Of a DNA stretch of 64,000 bases, positions 58,509 through 64,000 are shown piece after piece. The stretch lies in assembly GCA_036936605.1 (NCBI GenBank), contig JAUPFV010000002.1, forward strand, positions 250,997,305 to 251,061,304, written 5' to 3'. The translations under genes and the position numbers were made by a program. Position 1 is the stretch's first letter; each line of letters starts with the position of its first letter. This stretch comes from Limnanthes douglasii subsp. nivea. Taxonomy: Eukaryota > Streptophyta > Magnoliopsida > Brassicales > Limnanthaceae. The notes under the pieces are model-generated. The model did no database searches. It was not told where the DNA came from and worked only from the letters and a program-made list of their open reading frames with translations.

Positions 58509-58558
58509 GCCTCATTAAAACCTTCTCGCGCCACCGAGGTAGGAAAGAGTGCATCCCC
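58509..58558 (+). other. Conserved convergent block (E copy)
   Basis: GCCTCATTAAAACCTTCTCG, then CGCCACCGAGGTAGG, then AAAGAGTGCATCCCC. It is close to the C and H blocks although the flanks are unrelated. Confidence 0.7.
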
Positions 58559-58608
58559 GACCAATAAGTTCTTACATACAATGCTTAACGAAATACAGGC
58601 ATGTAAAA

Positions 58609-59690
58609 TTACTCTAAATACAATTTCAGATGCTCGATGTTCCATGGCAGTCTTAACGAGTGCCCGAGTTTGTTTTCCAAACGATATGTCCCGCTCTTAA
58701 TTCTTTCTATTACTTTGTATGGTCCTTCCCAGTTCGGGGCGAGTTTGCCGAGGCTTTTATCTTTGGTGTGCAGAAAAACGCGTCTCAAAACCTCGTCACC
58801 GACTTTAAACTCCCGACGGCGTACTTTAGACGCATACCGACTTCTCATCAGTGTCTGATAGTGTAAAGAATTTAGGTGAGCCCGACTCCGTTTTTCTTCT
58901 ATGAGGTCGAGAGCGAGCCGTCTGTCGTCTTTATTTGTGTTTTCATCGTAGGTACAGATCCTGAAAGATGGGAAAATGGATTCTGCTGGAGTGACCGCGT
59001 CCATGCCATATACCAGAGCATATGGTGATTCCTGAGTCGCCGTCCGAGGGGTGGTTCGGTAAGCCCATAACACTTCCTGTAGATAGTCCGACCATTTGCG
59101 AGCCTTTCCTTCGAGGTTCTTTTTTATCCCGTCTAGGATGGTTCGGTTGGTGACTTCGACTTGCCCGTTCGCTTGAGGATGGAATGGAGCAGAAAAACAT
59201 TGTTTGATCCTGTGAGTCGTGCAAAAAGATTTCATTTCTCCGCTGTCGAATTGCGGTCCGTTATCCATGGTAAGCCTCTGGGGTACCCCGAACCGACAAC
59301 AGATGTTGGACCAAATAAATTTGATGATGTCTTTGGTCTTAGTGGCGGATAACGGCTCAGCTTCAACCCATTTGGAAAAATAGTTCACTGCCACCACAAT
59401 AGTCTGTCTCCCGCCAGATGCCATTGGTAGCGGTCCCACAAGGTCGGTCCCCATCGGTCGAAAGGCAATCCTTCTGATATGGATTCTAAAGGGGCTACAG
59501 GTACGTTTATCGCGTTTGCGAATCTTTGACAGGTATCACAAGTTTTTACTATTTGTTGTGCGTCCGCTGCTATCGTCGGCCAATAAAATCCAGCGAGAAA
59601 AATTCTTCTAATTAAGGCTCTGTAGCCACAATGAGTCGCACCCTCTCCATCATGTAGTTCGGATACGATTATCTGTGACTCGTGGACCCC
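58609..59690 (-). pseudogene. Element E integrase
   Basis: The zinc part (59455-59690) has HDGEGATHCGYRALI and CDTCQRFAN. The core frame (58609-59454) has TDLVGPLPMASGG, TMDNGPQFDSGE and NGQVEVTNR, so all three catalytic acids are present. The tail ends WNIEHLKLYLE and stops at 58609. Two single-base frameshifts separate it from RT-RNase H: one at a run of six C (59687-59692) and one near 59448 (a missing base in GGGGACC). Otherwise intact. Confidence 0.9.
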
Positions 59691-59692
59691 CC

Positions 59693-61890
59693 AGACACCT
59701 TAGCAATGGGCGGCTAAATGATTTTTTGTATAATATGTCGCCCAACAACACATAACCTCGGGCCTTGTTGCGAACCTTCCGAGCCGATGCGCCATCGCCT
59801 GGTAGTCGACCTTCGACGAGGAAAGCTATGATATCACGTCGCCAATCTGAAATAGTTACCGAGGAAATTTGGCAAGCAATTTCAGGTCGGTTATCAAGCT
59901 CCTGCCTTTTGATGATGGATGGATTCTCTTGCTCGATTACCCATGGGTAATTGCTCGAGAAGGAAGCTGATGCTAAGGAGTCTACTACCACGTTCTCGCT
60001 TCTCGGGACGTGTTCGTACGTGATTTTGACAAATGAGGCAACTAGCACTCTCAGCGCGGCTAAATACTGGACCAGATGTTCTTTCCTGGCTTCCGAGGCC
60101 CCCGAGGCTTGGTTTATCAGAAGCTGGGAATCACTAATGAGGCGTACTTGCCTCGCTCCACATACCTGTGCTAGCTGCAATCCGGTTAGGGCGGCTTCAT
60201 ATTCGGCTTCGTTATTTGAGGTAGGAAATCCGAATCGGATAGCCTGGTGCATACTGATGCCTGTCGGGGTGACTATTTGTACGCCCGCTCCGCAACCACT
60301 GACGTTTGCCCCCTCCCCCCCCCCATCGGTGCGGATGATCCACTCATTTGGTTCGGCCTCTCCAGATGGTGCATCCGGATCCGGAAGCTCGGAATGGAAC
60401 TCTACTAAAAAATCAGCCAGAACTTGGCCTTTGATGGTTGTCCGAGGCTCAAAGTTGATGTCGAAATCGCCTAACTCGACCGACCATTTAGACATTCTCC
60501 CCGACATGTCTGGTCGCTGGAGGACGTACTTGAGCGGAAATGAGTTACGGACGACGATCGGGTGCGCTTGAAAGTATGGCCATATTTTCCGTACTAAGGC
60601 TAAGGCCATTTTCTCCAGCCTCAAATACCGTGTTTCCGCTTCGAGTAAGCTTTTGCTTACAAAGTAGACCGTTGTAGGGGCTGGTTCCGACTCGCTGATC
60701 AAGGCCGCACTAACTGTAAAATCTGTAACCGCAATGTAAAGAAAAAGGGTCTCGCCAGTCAGAGGCTTAGTTAAGAGGTTCGGGGACGATAAATATCGCT
60801 TAATCCCTACGAACGCTTCGTTGCACTCGGGCGTCCATGCGAAATTCTTGGCATTTCTCAAGACCTGAAAAAATGGAGCATACTTGTCAGACGAACCAGA
60901 GATAAAACGATTCAAAGCAGCCAAACGCCCAGTTAGGATCTGGACTTCCTTGATGTTCTTAGGCGGGGTCATATCAGTAAGGGCTCGGAGCTGGATGGGA
61001 TCGACTTCAATCCTCTTTTCGTTGACAAAGAAACCTAGGAACTTGCCTGACCTGACCCCGAATGAGTATTTTTCGGGGTTGAGCTTGAGGTTTATACTCC
61101 TGAGGTTATCAAAATTTTCTCGCAAATCGGCAAGAGGGTCCTCGTCCGTGCCGCTTTTGACTAACATGTCATCAATGTAGACCTCCATATTCCTTCCGAT
61201 TTGGTCCTCGAATGTTTTATTAACTAGCCTCTGGTACGTTGCTCCGACATTTTTCAGTCCGAACGGCATGACCTTGTAGCAATATAGGCCTCGGCCCGTT
61301 ATAAACGTGGTGTTTTCCTGATCTGCTGGGTGCAACCTGATCTGATTATATACGGCGTATTCATCCATGAATGACAGTAGTCTATTTCCCGAGGTCGAAT
61401 CTACCAATTGGTCAATCCTCGGCATTGGGAAAGGGTCCTTTGGGCACACCCGATTGAGGTCGGTGAAGTCCACGCACATCCTCCACTTCCCGTTTTTCTT
61501 CTTTACCAGAACTGGATTGGAGGTCCATAGCGGGTAACTTGCTTCCTTTATGTGCCCGACGCTAATCATTCTTTCGACTTCGCGTAGAATAATGTCGGCC
61601 TTTCGCGGGGCAAAAGCCCGACGCTTTTGAGAGACAGGTCTGACGTTTTTATTGACGGTTAGCTTATGAATAACACAAGACTCTGGGACTCCGGTTACGT
61701 CGCTCGAGCACCATGCGAATAAATCTAAATTCTCCCGTAGTAAGGACAACAACTGCTCCCTGAAGATCGGCGACAAACAGATCCCGATCTGCAGAACTTT
61801 ACCTTCGGCAAACGGGTGTTGTTCACATTCTTCGTCGGTAGTCAAATAGCTGGGAGCTTCCATAGGATCATCAACGGGTAATGACCCCAT
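59693..61890 (-). CDS. Element E RT with two RNase H domains (open pol frame)
   Basis: The open frame of 746 codons (ending at 59650, after the frameshift) holds the linker (HPFAEGK), RT with HIKEASYPLWTSNPVLVKKK, DFTDLNRVCPKDPFPMPRID, GLKNVGATYQRLVNK and catalytic YIDDM at residues 238-242. The first RNase H (about residues 340-470; LYIAVTDFTVSAAL, VYFVSKSLLEAETRYL) is followed by a second, archaeal-type RNase H from Trp517 (IIRTDGGGEG, SNNEAEYEAAL, LISDSQLLINQ), the lineage marker. It makes element cDNA and removes the RNA strand. No internal stop occurs. As part of a Gag-Pol polyprotein it would need frameshift repair upstream. Confidence 0.9.
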
Positions 61891-61904
61891 GGGGAGCCCC
61901 TTTA

Positions 61905-62795
61905 ACTGCTATTCCCGTGCCTGATACATCTTTTGATCCTTTTTGGTGCTAACGTCGTTCGGTAACACTCCCGCGCTTCTTTCTGGCTGCTTCGGACTAT
62001 ACCCACGTTGTTTCCGACTACGTATTTCAAACATTGATGGACTGTGGATGATACTGCATGCATTCGTAATATCCATGATATGCCGAAAATTGCATTATGG
62101 GAAGCCGGTGCGTCTACTACCACGAATAAAACGGTGACATCCTTCTTAAATGGGCCGCGGCCTAGCTGAACGATGCCCTAAAATTCTCCAATAACGTCAC
62201 CTACTGACCCTGTAAATCTCACAATGGTACGATCCGACCGCGTGATGACCGGAGGTGTCCTAAATTTGGCGAAAGTGGACGCGAAGATTATGTTGGCCGA
62301 ACTACCGGTATCCACTAAGATACGTCGGACCTCCTCCCCCGCAATTTCCGCCCCAATCACGATGGCATCCTCGTGAGGGCCGGCTATATCTCTCATGTCG
62401 TCGTCGTCAAAATACAGGATCGGCGACGGGACGCTTTTGGAGTGTGGGTAAGTCTGAGCCTCTAATTGGGTGGTTAGATTCACGATATGCCCTTTTCTGG
62501 ATGAGTGCGTGGTACCTGCCATAGAATCTCCATCGAAGATAGTCAGAGATTCAAAGAATTTACAAAGGTTTTTTACATTACCGACGCTCTCCTCAGCTTC
62601 CTTCTCGATGATCCCGATGATGTTGCGATTTGTCTTGGGGTCGAGGTATTCAATTGAAACATCAAAAGGGTCGGTGACTTCGGAAATGGTCATAGCGGTT
62701 TCGGGCTTCGGAATCGTCACGACTTCTCTCGAAATTGTGCTCTGTTGGGCTTTCTTCTTTACATATTCCATGAGGTTTCTGTGCTCTATGAGCAT
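61905..62795 (-). pseudogene. Element E aspartic protease
   Basis: Linker DVSIEYLDPKTNRN and DDDDMRDIAGPHEDAIVIGA, active site LVDTGSSANIIF intact (about 62300-62335), RTIVRFTGSVGDVIGEF, then a stop at 62177. It continues VVVDAPASHNAIFG and HQCLKYVVGNN (61902-62123). A single stop is the only clear lesion. Confidence 0.88.
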
Positions 62796-64000
62796 CTGTA
62801 TTTATTTTTTGAGGGCAATACAGTCCTTGGTATCGTGCCCCACGTCTTCGTGATAGCGACAATAACGGTTATTCATTTGTTCCCGAGGCGTTGGTATTGG
62901 AAAGGGCCTTCTATACATCCTGTTTTTCTTAGTTTTTTCGTAGATTGACGATACGCATTCCGTCAAGTCGGTGAAATAAACAGGACATATTCATTTGTTA
63001 GATATGGTTCGTGAAACCGTTTGGCTCGTCTACTTTGTTTTTTGGCTCGGGGGAGCCGAAGGCTTGACATGTAAGGACTGGGTCGGGGGTATGGTGCTAA
63101 CTGGCTGGGCTGCCTGAGCGTAGCTAGATTGAGTCCCTCGTCTTATCACGACCGCCGCTTGCGCGCTCTGCTGAATTTTGGCAGCTAGTTCGGACGCCTC
63201 GGTTTCTTCAATCAATATTTGTTTTTCTATTTGAGCCAGAAGGGCGGAAAAAGTGAATGCTTACTTTTTGGTTATCACTTGCTTCATTGGTCCCGGGAGC
63301 AAGCCCAAGCGATACGCGGTTAGCGCCACGTTTTCCTCGCAATGGTCCAGGTCGGTTTTAGCGTCGATAAAACGCCTGGTATACTCCCTGAGGCTCTCCC
63401 CCAACCTCTGCTTACAATTCATAATAGTGTCTCTGTTGGCTCGGAAACTCTTGCTTCCGACGAAATGTTGCCTAAACATCGTCCAGAACATCCCGAAGTT
63501 TTTGATGCAGCCTTGTGGTAACCGGTTGTACCACTTGGATGCCCGGTCCCGGAAAGTCATCGAAAATGCCCTACATAGGAGTTTATCGTCATTGTCGAAA
63601 CTCAACATGAAGTTTTTGAAGGCTTCCAAGTGGTTATCCGGGTCCTTCTTCCCGTCATATTTTTCAAATTTGGAAATATCAAACCTCTTCGGGAGTTGCC
63701 CCGCTAATATCTCATCGGACAATGGTGAAGCTCTCCAATTCATCCCGTACCCGAACGCTCAGCCTCCGAGTCCTTCTGTCCGAACTCCGTAAAGTCCCTT
63801 ATCCCCTAGATTGATAAATTGGTTGCTGGTTCGGTACCCTTGGTTCTGGTTGTTCGAAGGTTGCCATTGCACTTGAGGGAGTGCTACCCGCTCTTCCCTG
63901 CTGTCCGCCGGCATTTCTTTCTCAAATAACACTAGTGTTTTCTTTTCGGTGCTACCTTTTTTGTACTTCGGAGAGTGTGATCGGGGTTCCCTGTGGCGTC
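62796..64000 (-). pseudogene. Element E gag (N-terminus outside window)
   Basis: Capsid core at 63261-63743: KYDGKKDPDNHLEAFKNFML, DNDDKLLCRAFSMTFRDRA, FRQHFVGSKSF and GESLREYTRRFIDAKTDL. A Gln/Ala-rich linker (63030-63215) follows. The knuckle at about 62824-62868 is C-x2-H-x4-H-x4-C (YCRYHEDVGHDTKDC), with one stop just after it (62802). Frame changes near 63250 and 63020 break it. Confidence 0.88.

Larger units (their letters stand above)
54210..64000 (-). mobile_element. Tat-lineage Ty3/Gypsy element E, 3' LTR to gag (runs off right edge)
   Basis: In minus-strand sense from right to left: gag (to 63260), protease, RT, two RNase H domains, integrase, conserved block, 90-bp tandem repeats, convergent antisense ORF (plus), polypurine tract and 3' LTR. 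It is the best-preserved Tat copy here, with a single 746-codon pol frame, and is clearly richer in GC than C, F and H. The 5' LTR is outside the window. Confidence 0.93.

Overview
The window is plant nuclear DNA, most likely from a eudicot. It is AT-rich, contains two intron-bearing plant genes (a remorin and a RING-finger membrane protein), and is otherwise filled with nested transposable elements. I see no bacterial, CRISPR or rRNA features. The species cannot be named from this sequence alone.

Layout: (1) 1-2984, minus: 5' part of Tat-lineage Ty3/Gypsy element A, sitting in the reverse transcriptase of a decayed Reina-like chromovirus B (2985-4480, plus). (2) 4930-5177: a complete tRNA-derived SINE with a 16-bp target duplication. 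(3) About 5190-7260: an internally deleted LINE. (4) 7605-11005: a 5'-truncated LINE abutting Tat element F (11006-14560). (5) 14560-17700: LINE debris, a GGGTAYCC-rich patch, and an LTR with a tRNA-iMet primer site. (6) 17992-19618: remorin gene with a Copia gag fragment at a splice acceptor. (7) 20442-21212: RING/transmembrane gene, the clearest intact host CDS. (8) 24440-26496: Copia pol G, interrupted by complete Tat element H (26497-36540), with Tat element D starting a few bases beyond (36549). (9) D (36549-41252 and 49979-50165) is split by complete Tat element C (41253-49978). (10) 50450-52370: a decayed MULE transposase with an OTU-like tail. (11) 53440-53770: short GCACC/GGTGC palindromes. 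(12) 54210 to the right edge: Tat element E, the best-preserved copy.

The Tat elements share one plan: LTRs beginning TGATRAGG/TGATGAG, a tRNA-Arg primer site (seen in A, C, F, H), gag with an unusual C-H-H-C knuckle, protease, RT, two RNase H domains, integrase, and then an antisense ORF (aORF) converging on pol. The aORF is seen in C, D, E and H. In E an 81-bp intron keeps its frame open. Between aORF and pol lie a conserved block (C, E, H) and, in D and E, perfectly periodic tandem repeats (49 bp and 90 bp).

The nesting gives an order of events: Copia G came first, then D next to H in the same Copia codons, then C into D. By eye the LTR pairs differ by about 9% (C) and 13% (H), so neither is recent. 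The aORF and its convergent 3' region are the least explained system here.
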